DNA from: Pseudomonas rhizophila
GTDB taxonomy: Bacteria; Pseudomonadota; Gammaproteobacteria; Pseudomonadales; Pseudomonadaceae
Direction of reading: 5' to 3'
Length of the DNA: 64,000 nt
NCBI RefSeq assembly: GCF_003033885.1
Contig: NZ_CP024081.1
Span: forward strand, 3,844,554-3,908,553
The translations under genes were made by a program, and so were the position numbers. Shown here in pieces: positions 43,787 through 53,782 of this stretch (positions are counted from its first letter, which is position 1; each line of letters opens with the position of its first letter). The notes beneath the pieces were generated by a model that searched no databases, had not been told where the DNA came from, and saw nothing but the letters and a program-made list of their open reading frames with translations.

Positions 43787-44086
43787 AACAATGTCCTTGA
43801 AACAATGGGAATGCGCCAGCGCATTACACGAAGGGTCAGCACCACCTCCTTTGGATAAACAGGTATGCGCAGAGGGTTTCATTCTTGGTTGCAGGGCCGT
43901 GGCTTGCGAGTTAAATGTTGTTAATTCCACTCACCTAAGGCGATAGACACCATCTCGGGAGCAGTCAGCAGTGCCCAGGGGGCGAGTCGGCCGGTGCGCA
44001 ACAGGTGAACAGGTTCTCGAACAGGAAGGCCGGCGCCACGAATGGCCTGAATGCCCCCTCGCGCGGGCATTTTTACGTGGCATTGT

Positions 44087-45514
44087 TCAACGCTTCTGCA
44101 ACCACCCAAGCAAACCTCCTTTTTTGATCGGCGCTGGTTTGGCCATCAACGTCAGTTGGCTGTTCTGTTGCCGCACCGCTTGCAGCTTGTTCAATGCCTG
44201 GCCGACTTCGCTGCGTTGCTCCATGCAACTGCGTGTCAGAGACTTGTCGATGCGGTAAATGATGCAGGACGTCAGTGTGGTGAAAGTGGCCTGGGACGGT
44301 GTGTCGGCGAGGATGCTCTGTTCGCCCATGACTTCGCTCGGCCCCATGCGACCTACTTCAGTTTGCTGGGTGTCGTCGGGCACTGTGGCGCTGACCACTC
44401 CGGTGGCAATCACGAACAGATTGTCAGGCACTTCACCCAGTTCCAGCACCACTTGTCCCGCCGCGTATTGCTGCGGAGTCATGGCCAGAGCCAACCGATC
44501 GCGTTCGTCCTCGCCCAGGGAGCGGAAGATTTTTACCTCGTCCAGCAACGCTCGCGCTCGGGTAGTGGGTTCAACCGCACCATCGAGTTGCCGGGAAATA
44601 CCAGCCGCTTCCAAGTGCCGATGGGCCAGGTCGAACAACTGATTGCGCACTTCACTTTTTCTGCCCAGCTCGGCGATAAAACCGCTGGCCACGTATTCGG
44701 ACATGTTTTCACCGGCCTCCTTGAGCAGAGCTTTAGGTGCAGGGGAGAGGAGCAGGCTGCTGCTACCTTGCAAGGTGCGATCCAGTGCGTCTAACACCCG
44801 ACGCGGACGGATGTGGTTGGGCACCTGAATGCTAATGGATACGCCATGCATGTTGCTCGGTCGGCTCAGGTTGACGATCTTCGCCTTGGCCGCCACCGAG
44901 TTCGGTACCACCGCAGTACTGCCGGCGCTGGTGAGCAGGTGGGTGGCACGCCAGTCGATGTCCAGCACCTTGCCTTCGGTGCCGTCGATCATGATCCAGT
45001 CATCCACCTGATAGGGTTTGGTGGTGTTGAGCACAATGCCGGAAAACACGTCGCTCAACGTGCTTTGCAACGCCAGCCCGACGACGATCGCCACGACTCC
45101 GGAGGTCGCCAGCAAGCCTTTGACTGGCAGCTCCAGCACATAACCAGCCGCGGCGACGATCGCGATCAAAAATACCAGCGCACCTATGACATCCTGCAGC
45201 AACCGCCCACTGTGACCAATGCGTCGTATCAGCACCAGACCGATGATTTCCGTGAGCACCCGCGCGGCATATAGCCACCAGAGAATCCCAAGGGCCGTTG
45301 CCCCCAGTTGCACAGCGCGATCACCGGCAAACACGGGAGCCTGCAGCGGGCTGACGTCGGCATTGATAATGATCGCACTGAAGATCAGGAACAGGCCCAG
45401 ACGCAACCCGATCCGGGTGACGCGGTGCTTGAACGGCGCGAGATGCCAGATCAGCGCATCGATCACCAGCAGCAGGGCACTCCACGACAAGGGATGACCG
45501 TAGATAATGGGCAT
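44087..45514 (-). CDS. Mechanosensitive channel fused to a cyclic-nucleotide-binding domain
   Basis: The 475-residue protein has four to five N-terminal membrane helices, then the MscS pore helix and beta domain: LLATSGVVAIVVGLALQST and LNTTKPYQVDDWIMIDGTEGKV. The C-terminal 130 residues form a cNMP-binding domain (about 325-450, with VVLELGEVPDNLFVIATGVV and MGEQSILADTPSQATFTTLT). This is the layout of bacterial cyclic-nucleotide-gated MscS homologues, which are weakly tension-gated and open on cAMP or cGMP. ATG 45514 has GGAGATCAC before it. It is transcribed away from a 609-bp unassigned stretch. Confidence 0.93.
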   Translation of the reverse strand: MPIIYGHPLSWSALLLVIDALIWHLAPFKHRVTRIGLRLGLFLIFSAIIINADVSPLQAPVFAGDRAVQLGATALGILWWLYAARVLTEIIGLVLIRRIGHSGRLLQDVIGALVFLIAIVAAAGYVLELPVKGLLATSGVVAIVVGLALQSTLSDVFSGIVLNTTKPYQVDDWIMIDGTEGKVLDIDWRATHLLTSAGSTAVVPNSVAAKAKIVNLSRPSNMHGVSISIQVPNHIRPRRVLDALDRTLQGSSSLLLSPAPKALLKEAGENMSEYVASGFIAELGRKSEVRNQLFDLAHRHLEAAGISRQLDGAVEPTTRARALLDEVKIFRSLGEDERDRLALAMTPQQYAAGQVVLELGEVPDNLFVIATGVVSATVPDDTQQTEVGRMGPSEVMGEQSILADTPSQATFTTLTSCIIYRIDKSLTRSCMEQRSEVGQALNKLQAVRQQNSQLTLMAKPAPIKKGGLLGWLQKR

Positions 45515-46123
45515 GTGATCTCCGGGTAAAAAAAGGTGGGTAGCGCGCGCTCCCTTGAATCAAGGTTTGGCAGCACCGTGAATACAGATTAATAGGGGGC
45601 CTAAAAAGGAAAAAGCAGCTATAAAGCGTCTAACTGTCAACCTAGTCGTGACAATGAATCCATTGGAAGAGCGCCTCGGTGTGCGGCTGCAGCAGGCTGA
45701 TCGGGATCGATGCGAATGCGCACAGGCAGGCGCTGGACAATCTTCGTGAAGTTGCTAGTGCAGTGAGACATAGACTGATTGATGGAAAGAGATTCTGGTT
45801 TTCAAGTCTGAGGGACCGGTGGCCGAAGCCGGCGGCAAGCTCGAGGCTTTGGAGGAAGGGAGCCTAGGTCGTTGATTTCGGGGGATTCTGGTAATTCGTG
45901 GCAAAGTCCTGTTTAAGGGTGCAGGTGACACTATGAGTAAACACCTTTATACATCGCGTTTAACATAATATACATTACACGTAACAACGTATGTCGCTAC
46001 CAGCCGGACTATCCAGCAGATTTTCCACCAGACGCTTCCCCTCACCATCACCCACAAGCATCACTGAAAACCAATTCACCGCGCACCAATCCCTTGGCGA
46101 GCGTCATCACGGCAACCACCAAA
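45515..46123. other. 609-bp region without an intact gene
   Basis: This stretch between the MscS-type gene and the TonB receptor gene is more AT-rich than its surroundings, especially 45930-46000. It holds a fragment of an HlyD-type adaptor on the minus strand (45637-45756) and, on the plus strand at about 45664-45690, codons for LEERLGVRL, a piece of a LysR helix-turn-helix. A short open stretch near 45790-45870 encodes GPVAEAGGKLEALEEGS but has no start. No intact promoter-gene unit is seen. Confidence 0.6.
45637..45756 (-). pseudogene. Remnant of an HlyD/EmrA-type efflux adaptor
   Basis: On the minus strand 45753 to 45640 reads NFTKIVQRLPVRIRIDPDQP before degenerating to a stop. This block is the conserved C-terminal strand of HlyD/EmrA-type membrane-fusion adaptors of multidrug pumps. 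No start, no upstream coiled coil and no partner pump gene remain. It is a scar from a lost efflux locus, which a LysR fragment on the opposite strand may have controlled. Confidence 0.5.
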
Positions 46124-48529
46124 CTACCAGCGCGTGCGCAACGTCATGCCCATGCTGCGCGGGTCGCCGGTAAGCACTCCGTAATCACCTGCACCAAGCC
46201 GAGGGTAAACGGCGGTGATGTAGTTCTCGTCGAACAGATTGCGCGCCCACAGTTCGGCTTCCCAACGCCTGTTGCTGCGGCGCAGTCCAAGACGCAGGTT
46301 GGTCAGTCCATAGGATGGCTGGTAGCTGCCCTGGCCACCTTCGAGCGTGCCGTAGTAACCGCTGCGGAATTTGTAGTCCAGGGCGCTGAACAGCTCCAGG
46401 CCATGCTCCAGTGGGTAGCGATAGTCGATTCCAGCGTTGGCGTTCCACTCTGGAGCGTTGAACACGCGTTGACCTCCCAAATCGCACGACCACTGCGCGC
46501 TGGTTGGCGAGCACGGCGCGTTGGGGAAATCCCGGTAGCGCGCGTCACTCCAGGCGATCCCCAGCCTCAGGTCAACCCGTTCGCTGGCACGTAGCTGCGC
46601 GTCCAGTTCGATCCCGCGCAGGCGCACTTTGCCGACATTGATCAGGTTGTCGCGGATCGGCGGCGAGAACTGGTCCGCCGGCGCACGGTTGGTCAATGCC
46701 TGGTAGTCGTCGACATCGGCCTGGTACACAGCCAGATCGAGCACGCCTCGTTCGTTCCAGAAGCTGCGCTTGAGGCCCACCTCGACCGAAGTGACCCGCT
46801 CCGCATCGAATGTCGATGAGACATTGGGGCCGATTACGTCGAGATTGATTCCACCGGCCTTATAACCGCGTGACCAACTGGCATAGCCGAGCAGGTCATC
46901 GGCAAACTGGTAGCTGAACGTCAATTGTCCGGAAAGATTGCTCTCCTCGATCGCATCACGTCGGTAGTACTCGCCGCCGAGTGCGACGCTGCGCAGCAAC
47001 GGGCCCGCCAACTGCGAGATCAGGTCAGGGCCCAGTGGCGCCAACCCCGAAACGCTGCGCGACAACCAGCCCTGCTTGCGCTCGCGGGTGTAACGCAGCC
47101 CTGGCGTGATCGCCAGGCGGTCCGTGGCATGCCAGGTGAGTTGACCGAACACGGCGCGGCTGTCGGTGCGCTGCTGACCGTCGAAGTCCTGCTGCGCGCC
47201 ATCGAGCAATGACGGGGCAATCATTCCGGGCGTAATGCCCAGCCAGTCGATTTCCGGGCGATCCCCCAGAAAATAAGCGGCCGCGTCCTCGCCGAAACGC
47301 ACGCCCACCTCGCGGTTCAACTTCTGCCGCAAATAATAAAGGCCCACCACGTAGTCGAAGTGTTCGTTAGGCGAATCGGCCAGGCGCAACTCCTGGCTGA
47401 ATTGATGGTGATCGAGCTTCACGGCGGCGTTTTCGGCCACCGACAGCGGCATGCCATCGCCGTCCTGGTCCGCATCATAGGTCCAGTCGCGGTAACCGCT
47501 GATGCTGGTCAGCGTGGCGCCGCTGTCGAGCAGCCAGTTCAACTCCAACGTAGTGCCGGTCTGCAGCGTCTTCACCGTGTTGGGTTCGTCTTGCTGCACG
47601 CGACGCGCATAAGGATCTATCGGCAGTTGGCGGTAGCCAACGAAGGCGGCTCGATCGATGCTCGTCTGGCTGTAGTTGCTGGCCGCAAAGACATTGCCCT
47701 GCTCGTCCTGCCAACCATATTCACCGATCAGTCGCGCGCTGAATGTTTCGCTCGGCGTCCACAGCAACTGTCCCCGCAGGCCCTGGCGGTTCTGGTCACC
47801 CAGGTGGCTGCCGTCGTAAGTGTTCTCTATGAGCCCGTCGCGCTCTACGTCGTAGCCGGTCAGGCGCCCTGCCAACACCCCATCGATCAGCGCGCCTGAA
47901 ACCGTACCGCGATACTGACGCAGGCCATCACTGCCGACCGACACCTCGCCATTGCCTTGCGGCTCGAAGGTGGGCGCGCGGCTGCTGATGTTGATCGCAC
48001 CCGCCGTGGTGTTCTTGCCATATAAGGTGCCCTGCGGCCCCCGCAACACCTCGACCCGCTCGATATCGACCAGGTCGACCAGCGACATGCCCTGGCGCCC
48101 GAGGTAAACCCCATCGAGAAACACCCCGACACTGCCGTCCAGACCATCGTTGTAGGAGCTCGAACCGAGTCCGCGAATACCGTAGCTGGCGTAACGCGCA
48201 CTGGGCACGGCTACCAACAGACTCGGTACGCGCTGCTGCAGGTCCTCGGTACGGTAGATGCCGGCATCGTTCAATTGCTCGCCATTGAGCACGTTCATGG
48301 CAATCGGCACGGCCTGCACGCGCTCCTCGCGGTGGCGGGCAGTGACCTTCACCTCGTCGAGTACCAAGACCGAAGGCCGGCCAGGCTCCGCCTGTTCAGC
48401 ACCAGGATCCTGATCATCGGCCTGGGCCCCACTCAGATAGAACCAACATACAACATGAAGCAGGCATCCATAGCGCACTCGGGGCTCGATCATCCTGGAC
48501 ACAGCAAACCTCTGATAGCGAACTGACAT
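46124..48529 (-). CDS. TonB-dependent outer-membrane receptor
   Basis: The 801-residue receptor has a signal-like N-terminus (YGCLLHVVCWFYLSGAQADD), a TonB-box-like VLVLDEVKVTA near residue 56, the plug domain (VPIAMNVLNGEQLNDAGI, RVEVLRGPQGTLYGKNTTAG) and a 22-strand barrel ending MTLRTRW with the terminal aromatic. The plug sequence is of the kind found in proteobacterial receptors of unassigned ligands rather than a classical siderophore receptor. It is divergent from a PhnD/C/E-type ABC importer across 271 bp, so the two may handle the same compound. There is no adjacent sigma/anti-sigma pair. Confidence 0.93.
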   Translation of the reverse strand: MSVRYQRFAVSRMIEPRVRYGCLLHVVCWFYLSGAQADDQDPGAEQAEPGRPSVLVLDEVKVTARHREERVQAVPIAMNVLNGEQLNDAGIYRTEDLQQRVPSLLVAVPSARYASYGIRGLGSSSYNDGLDGSVGVFLDGVYLGRQGMSLVDLVDIERVEVLRGPQGTLYGKNTTAGAINISSRAPTFEPQGNGEVSVGSDGLRQYRGTVSGALIDGVLAGRLTGYDVERDGLIENTYDGSHLGDQNRQGLRGQLLWTPSETFSARLIGEYGWQDEQGNVFAASNYSQTSIDRAAFVGYRQLPIDPYARRVQQDEPNTVKTLQTGTTLELNWLLDSGATLTSISGYRDWTYDADQDGDGMPLSVAENAAVKLDHHQFSQELRLADSPNEHFDYVVGLYYLRQKLNREVGVRFGEDAAAYFLGDRPEIDWLGITPGMIAPSLLDGAQQDFDGQQRTDSRAVFGQLTWHATDRLAITPGLRYTRERKQGWLSRSVSGLAPLGPDLISQLAGPLLRSVALGGEYYRRDAIEESNLSGQLTFSYQFADDLLGYASWSRGYKAGGINLDVIGPNVSSTFDAERVTSVEVGLKRSFWNERGVLDLAVYQADVDDYQALTNRAPADQFSPPIRDNLINVGKVRLRGIELDAQLRASERVDLRLGIAWSDARYRDFPNAPCSPTSAQWSCDLGGQRVFNAPEWNANAGIDYRYPLEHGLELFSALDYKFRSGYYGTLEGGQGSYQPSYGLTNLRLGLRRSNRRWEAELWARNLFDENYITAVYPRLGAGDYGVLTGDPRSMGMTLRTRW

Positions 48530-48624
48530 ATAGCCGCTGCGAGGCTACATCATTCAGACTATGGAAAAAATCGTAAACGCTCGGGACAATCCAGTCCCAG
48601 GGGGCGGTAACAGCCAAGAACTGT

Positions 48625-48652
48625 TTGCATCGCGTGTTCGAGCTTGTAGGAT
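48625..48652 (+). promoter_or_regulatory. Candidate promoter of the PhnD-type ABC operon
   Basis: TTGCAT and TAGGAT are separated by 16 bp in the 271-bp space between the divergent TonB receptor and ABC importer genes, 149 bp before the first ATG. The match is modest. No obvious Fur box or Pho box was recognised by eye. Confidence 0.25.
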
Positions 48653-48800
48653 CCGCGCATTGTGACTGGATGGCCGAGATTCACCAGGGCCAAAAACGAC
48701 CGTTATCACATTCATTCGTCTACCCTCACAAAGCGCCATGCGGTTGTTCGCGAGTGCCTGGCGCTTCAATATTCCTGCGTTAACGTACCGGAGATTTTCC

Positions 48801-49652
48801 ATGCTCAAGCGTTCCCTGGCATTGGCCGTCGGCTTGACCCTGTCTTTCAGCGCCTTGCTGGCCCAGGCCGCCGACACCCTGAAAGTCAGCGCGATTCCCG
48901 ATGAAGCCCCTACCGAACTGCTGCGCAAGTTCAAGCCCTTGGGCGCTTATCTGGAACAACAGACCGGCATGAAAGTCGAGTTCATTCCCGTAAGCGACTA
49001 CCCGGCGGTGGTCGAGGCGCTGGCGACCGACCGCATCGACCTGGCCTGGCTGGGTGGTTTCACGTTCGTGCAAGCACGCTTGAAAACCGGTAATGCGATC
49101 CCGCTGGTGCAGCGCGAGCAGGACGCCCAATTCACCAGTAAATTCATCACCGCCGACCCTGCGGTCAAATCCCTCGCCGACCTCAAGGGCAAGACCTTTG
49201 CATTCGGTTCAGTGTCTTCCACCTCTGGCAGCCTGATGCCGCGATATTTCATGCTCCAGGACGGCATCAAGCCGGAAAGCTACTTCAGCCGCGTAGGTTA
49301 CTCGGGCGCCCATGACGCCACCGTCGCCTGGGTCCAGGCCGGCAAAGTGGATGCTGGGGTACTGAACGCCAGCGTCTGGGAAAAACTGGTCGCCGCCGGC
49401 AAGGTCGACACCGCCAAGGTCAAGGTGTTTGCCACCACCCCGGCCTACTTCGACTACAACTGGACGGTGCGCGGAACGCTCGATCCGGCGCTGGCAGCCA
49501 AGATCAAGGCAGCCTTCCTGGCACTCGACCCGGCAAATCCGAAGGACAAGGAAATCCTCGATCTGCAGGCTGCCAGCCGCTTCATCGAAACCAAGCCTGA
49601 GAACTACAAGGGCATCGAGGAAGCCGCACGCGCCGCCGAATTGCTCAAATGA
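48801..49652 (+). CDS. PhnD-type periplasmic binding protein (putative selenate/phosphonate importer)
   Basis: The 283-residue protein has a signal peptide cut after LLAQA (residue 21) and the PhnD/PtxB fold: [56 protein letters not shown] and [19 protein letters not shown]. Proteins of this type bind phosphonate, phosphite or similar oxyanions; some Pseudomonas members are named putative selenate binding proteins by genome context. The ligand cannot be fixed here. GGAG precedes ATG 48801. It is the first gene of a four-gene importer. Confidence 0.88.
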   Translation: MLKRSLALAVGLTLSFSALLAQAADTLKVSAIPDEAPTELLRKFKPLGAYLEQQTGMKVEFIPVSDYPAVVEALATDRIDLAWLGGFTFVQARLKTGNAIPLVQREQDAQFTSKFITADPAVKSLADLKGKTFAFGSVSSTSGSLMPRYFMLQDGIKPESYFSRVGYSGAHDATVAWVQAGKVDAGVLNASVWEKLVAAGKVDTAKVKVFATTPAYFDYNWTVRGTLDPALAAKIKAAFLALDPANPKDKEILDLQAASRFIETKPENYKGIEEAARAAELLK

Positions 49653-50446
49653 CATTACATCTGACCCAGGTCAGCCTTACCCACGCCAACGGTGTCCAGG
49701 CGCTACGTGGCGTGGAGCTGCACATCGGTGCCGGCGAACAGGTCGCCATCATCGGTCCGTCCGGTGCGGGTAAATCGAGCCTGCTCAATCTGCTGGGCAC
49801 GGCCCTGCGACCGGGTCAGGGCGAAATGCAGGTGCTCGGTGAAACGGCCTGGCAGTTGTCTGCCCGCGAGCGTCAACGCTTGCGCGCGCGCATCGGCTTG
49901 ATCCACCAAGCGCCGCCCCTGCCACCGCGCCAGCGCGTAATCACTGCGGTGCTGGCCGGCAAACTGGGTCAGTGGGGCATGGGCAAGAGCCTGCTGAACC
50001 TGCTGCACCCGCTGGATGTTCCCGGCGCACGGGCGGCATTGGCCAGGCTGGATCTGAGCGACAAACTGTTCGCGCAATGCCAGCAACTCTCCGGCGGGCA
50101 GTTACAACGCGTTGGCATTGCCCGGGTGCTGTATCAGGCACCCGAGGTGTTGTTGGCCGATGAACCTGTTTCGGCCATGGATCCGGTGCTGGCCGAGCAC
50201 ACCCTTTCAGTGCTCTGTCGCCATGCCCGGGAGCACAACGTCACCCTGGTCGCCAGCCTGCATGCGGTGGACCTGGCCCTGGCGCACTTTTCGCGGATCA
50301 TCGGCCTGCGTGACGGACAGATCCTGTTCGATCTGCCGACCGATGCCGTCGACCGTGAGCGGCTCGACAAACTCTACGCCAATGAGCAGTTGATACCCTC
50401 GCCTCCACCGCCCTCCCCCTTGAGTGTGCAAATCCCGCGATGCTGA
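49649..50446 (+). CDS. PhnC-type ABC importer ATP-binding protein
   Basis: The 265-residue ATPase has Walker [10 protein letters not shown] (about residues 36-44), signature [15 protein letters not shown], Walker [13 protein letters not shown] and the switch His in ASLHAVD. It is short, without a TOBE domain, like PhnC. Its ATG overlaps the binding-protein stop (ATGA) and its stop overlaps the first permease start by seven bases. Confidence 0.93.
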   Translation: MTLHLTQVSLTHANGVQALRGVELHIGAGEQVAIIGPSGAGKSSLLNLLGTALRPGQGEMQVLGETAWQLSARERQRLRARIGLIHQAPPLPPRQRVITAVLAGKLGQWGMGKSLLNLLHPLDVPGARAALARLDLSDKLFAQCQQLSGGQLQRVGIARVLYQAPEVLLADEPVSAMDPVLAEHTLSVLCRHAREHNVTLVASLHAVDLALAHFSRIIGLRDGQILFDLPTDAVDRERLDKLYANEQLIPSPPPPSPLSVQIPRC

Positions 50447-51267
50447 CACGCGATACCCGAGACCCCGCCAGCGGCCCTCGCCTGCTGCTCTGCCTGTTGG
50501 CGCTTGTCCTGCTGTGGCCGGGCATCCACTTCAGCGAGCTGGACCTTGGCGTGCTGGTGACGAGCGACAGTCAAAGCGAGATGGGCCGGTTTGTCTCGGC
50601 CTTCTGGCCACCGGCCCATGGCGAAGCGTTCATTGAGCTGCTATTGCAAGCCACCTTGCAGACCTTGGCCATTGCCACGGCAGGCATGGCTTTGGCATTG
50701 CTGTTCGCCGTTCCCGCCAGCCTGCTGGCCAGCCGTGCGCTTTCGCTGTCTGCGGCCTCCCGGGGTGGCCAACCGGGCTATTGGGGGCAACTGCTGCGCT
50801 GGCCGGTACGCGGTCTGCTGATCTTCCTGCGCAGCGTGCCGGAAATCGTCTGGGCCCTGCTCTTCGTCCGCGCCGTCGGCCTTGGTCCGACTGCCGGGGT
50901 ATTGGCCATCGCCATTACCTACAGCGGCATGTTGGGCAAGGTCTACGCGGAAATCTACGAGTCGGTCGACCAGCGTCCGGCACATGCACTGTTGCAGGCT
51001 GGCAGCGGCCGACTGACAGCCTTCTGCTACGGGATCCTGCCCAATGTCGCAGCGGAGCTGCTGTCCTACACGGTGTACCGCTGGGAGTGCGCCATTCGCG
51101 CCTCGGTGGTGATGGGCTTCGTCGGTGCCGGTGGCCTGGGCCAACAAATGGACCTGTCGTTGCGCATGTTCGCCGGCGGTGAAGTGGCCAGCATGCTGTT
51201 GACGTTCCTCGTCCTGGTCCTGCTGGCCGATCAACTCAGTCGCCTGCTGCGCTGGAGGCTGGCATGA
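50440..51267 (+). CDS. PhnE-type ABC importer permease (first)
   Basis: The 275-residue permease has about six hydrophobic segments with a periplasmic loop after the first ([20 protein letters not shown]). The region [24 protein letters not shown] (split) is the EAA-like ATPase-docking loop, and the following [23 protein letters not shown] is the typical PhnE end block. It is paired with a second, related permease. Confidence 0.92.
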   Translation: MLTRDTRDPASGPRLLLCLLALVLLWPGIHFSELDLGVLVTSDSQSEMGRFVSAFWPPAHGEAFIELLLQATLQTLAIATAGMALALLFAVPASLLASRALSLSAASRGGQPGYWGQLLRWPVRGLLIFLRSVPEIVWALLFVRAVGLGPTAGVLAIAITYSGMLGKVYAEIYESVDQRPAHALLQAGSGRLTAFCYGILPNVAAELLSYTVYRWECAIRASVVMGFVGAGGLGQQMDLSLRMFAGGEVASMLLTFLVLVLLADQLSRLLRWRLA

Positions 51268-52031
51268 ACCGCCTGTTCAACGCGATATTGCTCTTGTGCA
51301 TTGGTGCAGCCGTCGTCGCCTCGTTCGCCTATCTGGGCATCGACCTCGGCCAACTTGGCGACGGCGACAACCTGAACCGGATGGGCGCTTATGCCCAGCG
51401 TTTCCTCAGCCCGGACCTGAGCCCGAGCCATCTGAAAGCAATCGGCCACGGTGCCCTGGAAACCATCGCCATGTCCGCCCTTGGCACCCTGCTCGCCGCG
51501 GTGTTCGGCCTGGTCCTGGCCCTGCCCGCCGCCGGGCGCTTCGGTTGGCCGATGCAAAGCACCTCGCGCCTGGTACTCAACGCCTTGCGCGCGGTTCCTG
51601 AACTGGTGTGGGCGGCGCTGATGGTCTTGGCTGCTGGGCTGGGCCCCAATGCCGGCACCCTGGCATTGGCGCTGCACACCACCGGCGTGCTCGGCCGGCT
51701 GTTCGCCGAAGCGCTGGAAAACACCCCACCCGAACCGGCCGAAGCCATTCGCCTGCAAGGCGGCAATGCCGTGTGGGCGTTCTGTTACGGCACCCTGCCC
51801 AACCTGATGCCGCAGCTGTTGGCCTACATCCTGTACCGCTGGGAAAACAACATCCGCATGGCCAGCGTGCTGGGCTTCGTCGGCGCCGGCGGATTGGGGC
51901 AAATGCTCTATGTCAGCCTCAGCCTGTTCCAGGAGGCGCAGGCCAGCACGGTGATTCTGGCGATGCTGCTGCTGGTCCTCGCGGTCGACTCGCTGAGCAG
52001 TTGGAGTCGTCAACGCTGGGTCAAGGCCTGA
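51264..52031 (+). CDS. PhnE-type ABC importer permease (second)
   Basis: The 255-residue paralogue of the previous permease has LRAVPELVWAALMVLAAGLGP and YILYRWENNIRMASVLGFVG aligned with it. The EAA-like loop is PAEAIRLQGGNAVWAFCYGTLP (split). The two permeases would form a heterodimer, as in PhnE1/PhnE2 systems. Its ATG overlaps the previous stop (ATGA). It is the last gene of the operon. Confidence 0.92.
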   Translation: MNRLFNAILLLCIGAAVVASFAYLGIDLGQLGDGDNLNRMGAYAQRFLSPDLSPSHLKAIGHGALETIAMSALGTLLAAVFGLVLALPAAGRFGWPMQSTSRLVLNALRAVPELVWAALMVLAAGLGPNAGTLALALHTTGVLGRLFAEALENTPPEPAEAIRLQGGNAVWAFCYGTLPNLMPQLLAYILYRWENNIRMASVLGFVGAGGLGQMLYVSLSLFQEAQASTVILAMLLLVLAVDSLSSWSRQRWVKA

Positions 52032-52229
52032 AAGCTGCCGCGTAGCGGCGAGTTTGACACCACATATTCAGACCAGGGTGGCTCCCCTCCCTTGCCCACG
52101 GGTTGACCGCAACCGCTGCAGCCTGTCAGCGAACTGAAATATCCCCGACTTATTCTGCTGATGCGCGCATTGCGGCGATGTGCGGGTTGTACGTGCCTGC
52201 CCGTTCGGAAGTCATCCAGGGAGTCCGCC

Positions 52230-53609
52230 ATGAAAATCAGTGTATTCGGTAGTGGTTACGTGGGATTGGTGCAAGCGGCGGTGTTGGCCGAGGTGGGCCA
52301 TGACGTGGTGTGCATGGACATAGACGAACAGAAAGTCGAAAGCCTGCGCCAGGGCCAGGTGAGTATCTTCGAACCCGGTCTGGCCGCGCTGGTGCGTGAG
52401 GGCCTGGAGGCCGGACGTCTGCATTTCACCCACGATGAAAAGCTCGCGGTGCAGCACGGCCAGGTGCTGTTCATCGCCGTGGGTACGCCTTCCAGGGAAG
52501 ATGGCTCGGCCGATTTGAGTCAGGTCCTGGCCGTCGGTGAGGCGGTGGCTCGTTACCGCGAACAACCGGTCCTCGTCGTGGAGAAATCCACTGTACCGGT
52601 GGGCACCGGCGACGCCCTGCGGGCGCACATCGACAAATGCCTGCTCAAGGCCGGCCGTTTGTTGCAGTTCGATATCGTGTCCAACCCCGAGTTTCTCAAG
52701 GAAGGCTCGGCGGTGGCCGATTGTCGCCGTCCGGATCGTATCGTGATCGGCTGCGAACGCGATGAAGTCCGCGACACCATGCGCGACTTGTACGCCCCCT
52801 TCAATCGCAACCACGACCGGATCCTGTTCATGGACCTGCGCAGCGCCGAGCTGACCAAGTACGCAGCCAATGGCATGCTGGCGACGAAGATCAGCTTCAT
52901 CAACCAGATCGCGGAGCTGGCGGAACACCTGGGTGCTGACATCGAAGCGGTGCGCCTGGGCATCGGCGCGGACTCGCGCATCGGTTATCACTTCATTTAC
53001 CCGGGCTGCGGCTACGGTGGCTCGTGTTTTCCCAAGGACATGCGCGCGCTGATCCACACGGCCGAGCAAGCCCACTGCTCCAGCGATCTGTTGCAAGCAG
53101 TGGAAACCATCAACCAACGGCAGAAGCACAAGCTGTTCGAACGCATCCAGGCGTTCTACAAAGGCGATTTGCGCGGTAAAACCTTCGCGGTGTGGGGCTT
53201 GGCCTTCAAGCCCAACACCGACGACATGCGCGATGCGCCGAGTCGTACCCTGCTGGAGGCGTTGTGGGGGGCCGGTGCCAGTGTCCGCGCCTTTGACCCC
53301 GAGGCCATGCAGCAGACCCAGCAGCTGTATCCCGACGAATCGAAGCTGATGTTGATGGGCACGCCGGAATCGGTTTTGCCGGGGGCCGATGCACTGGTGA
53401 TCTGCACTGAATGGCAACCGTTCAAGGCGCCGGATTTCGATCTGATCCAGCAACGGCTCAAGGCTGCGGTGATTTTCGATGGCCGCAACCTGTATGATCC
53501 GGACCGCATGGCAGACAAGGGCTTTACCTATTTCCCCATAGGGCGCGGGCAATCGTGCAACCTGCCTATCGCTCAGCAAACCTGGTTTCAAGCGTCCAGA
53601 AGCGCATGA
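52230..53609 (+). CDS. ugd: UDP-glucose 6-dehydrogenase
   Basis: The 459-residue enzyme oxidises UDP-glucose twice with NAD+ to UDP-glucuronate, a precursor of exopolysaccharide and lipid A modification. The N-terminal Rossmann motif is ISVFGSGYVGLVQA; the active-site block YPGCGYGGSCFPKD carries the nucleophile Cys266; Lys of ELTKYAANGML and the C-terminal AVWGLAFKPNTDDMRDA are present. GGAG precedes ATG 52230. It stands alone with a terminator downstream. A GDP-mannose dehydrogenase is the alternative, but the SSCFPKD region and length fit UDP-glucose. Confidence 0.92.
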   Translation: MKISVFGSGYVGLVQAAVLAEVGHDVVCMDIDEQKVESLRQGQVSIFEPGLAALVREGLEAGRLHFTHDEKLAVQHGQVLFIAVGTPSREDGSADLSQVLAVGEAVARYREQPVLVVEKSTVPVGTGDALRAHIDKCLLKAGRLLQFDIVSNPEFLKEGSAVADCRRPDRIVIGCERDEVRDTMRDLYAPFNRNHDRILFMDLRSAELTKYAANGMLATKISFINQIAELAEHLGADIEAVRLGIGADSRIGYHFIYPGCGYGGSCFPKDMRALIHTAEQAHCSSDLLQAVETINQRQKHKLFERIQAFYKGDLRGKTFAVWGLAFKPNTDDMRDAPSRTLLEALWGAGASVRAFDPEAMQQTQQLYPDESKLMLMGTPESVLPGADALVICTEWQPFKAPDFDLIQQRLKAAVIFDGRNLYDPDRMADKGFTYFPIGRGQSCNLPIAQQTWFQASRSA

Positions 53610-53719
53610 CTTTCTTTACCTCAAAATAAGTGCATTCAAACAGCATTAATATGAATTTGTAAGCAAGGGCCGCGAACGGCACACTGTGCATCGTTCCTCC
53701 CCCAACTGTTGGAACACTT

Positions 53720-53759
53720 AAAGGGCTTTCAGGGATTCTCCCGTAAGCCCCTTTTTTTG
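53720..53759 (+). terminator. Rho-independent terminator after ugd
   Basis: The hairpin pairs AAGGG with CCCTT around an inner GGGA/TCCC stem, with one mismatch, and is followed by a run of T at 53752-53758. It lies 110 bp after the ugd stop and upstream of the HPP-family gene, so it probably ends the ugd message. Confidence 0.7.
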
Positions 53760-53782
53760 TTCGTTTTTTGGATTTTCGCTTA

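Noticed and set aside
43920..44086. Possible small gene between the second porin and the MscS-type channel
   Set aside because: Only short frames exist and none has a ribosome site or recognisable motif; it is treated as spacer.
45991..46173. A 60-codon plus-strand frame in the AT-rich gap before the TonB receptor end
   Set aside because: Ser/Thr/Pro-rich composition, overlap with the receptor 3' end and no ribosome site.
52036..52055. Possible terminator GCCGCGTAGCGGC after the PhnE gene
   Set aside because: The five-bp stem with a three-base loop lacks a T run, so it is too weak to call.
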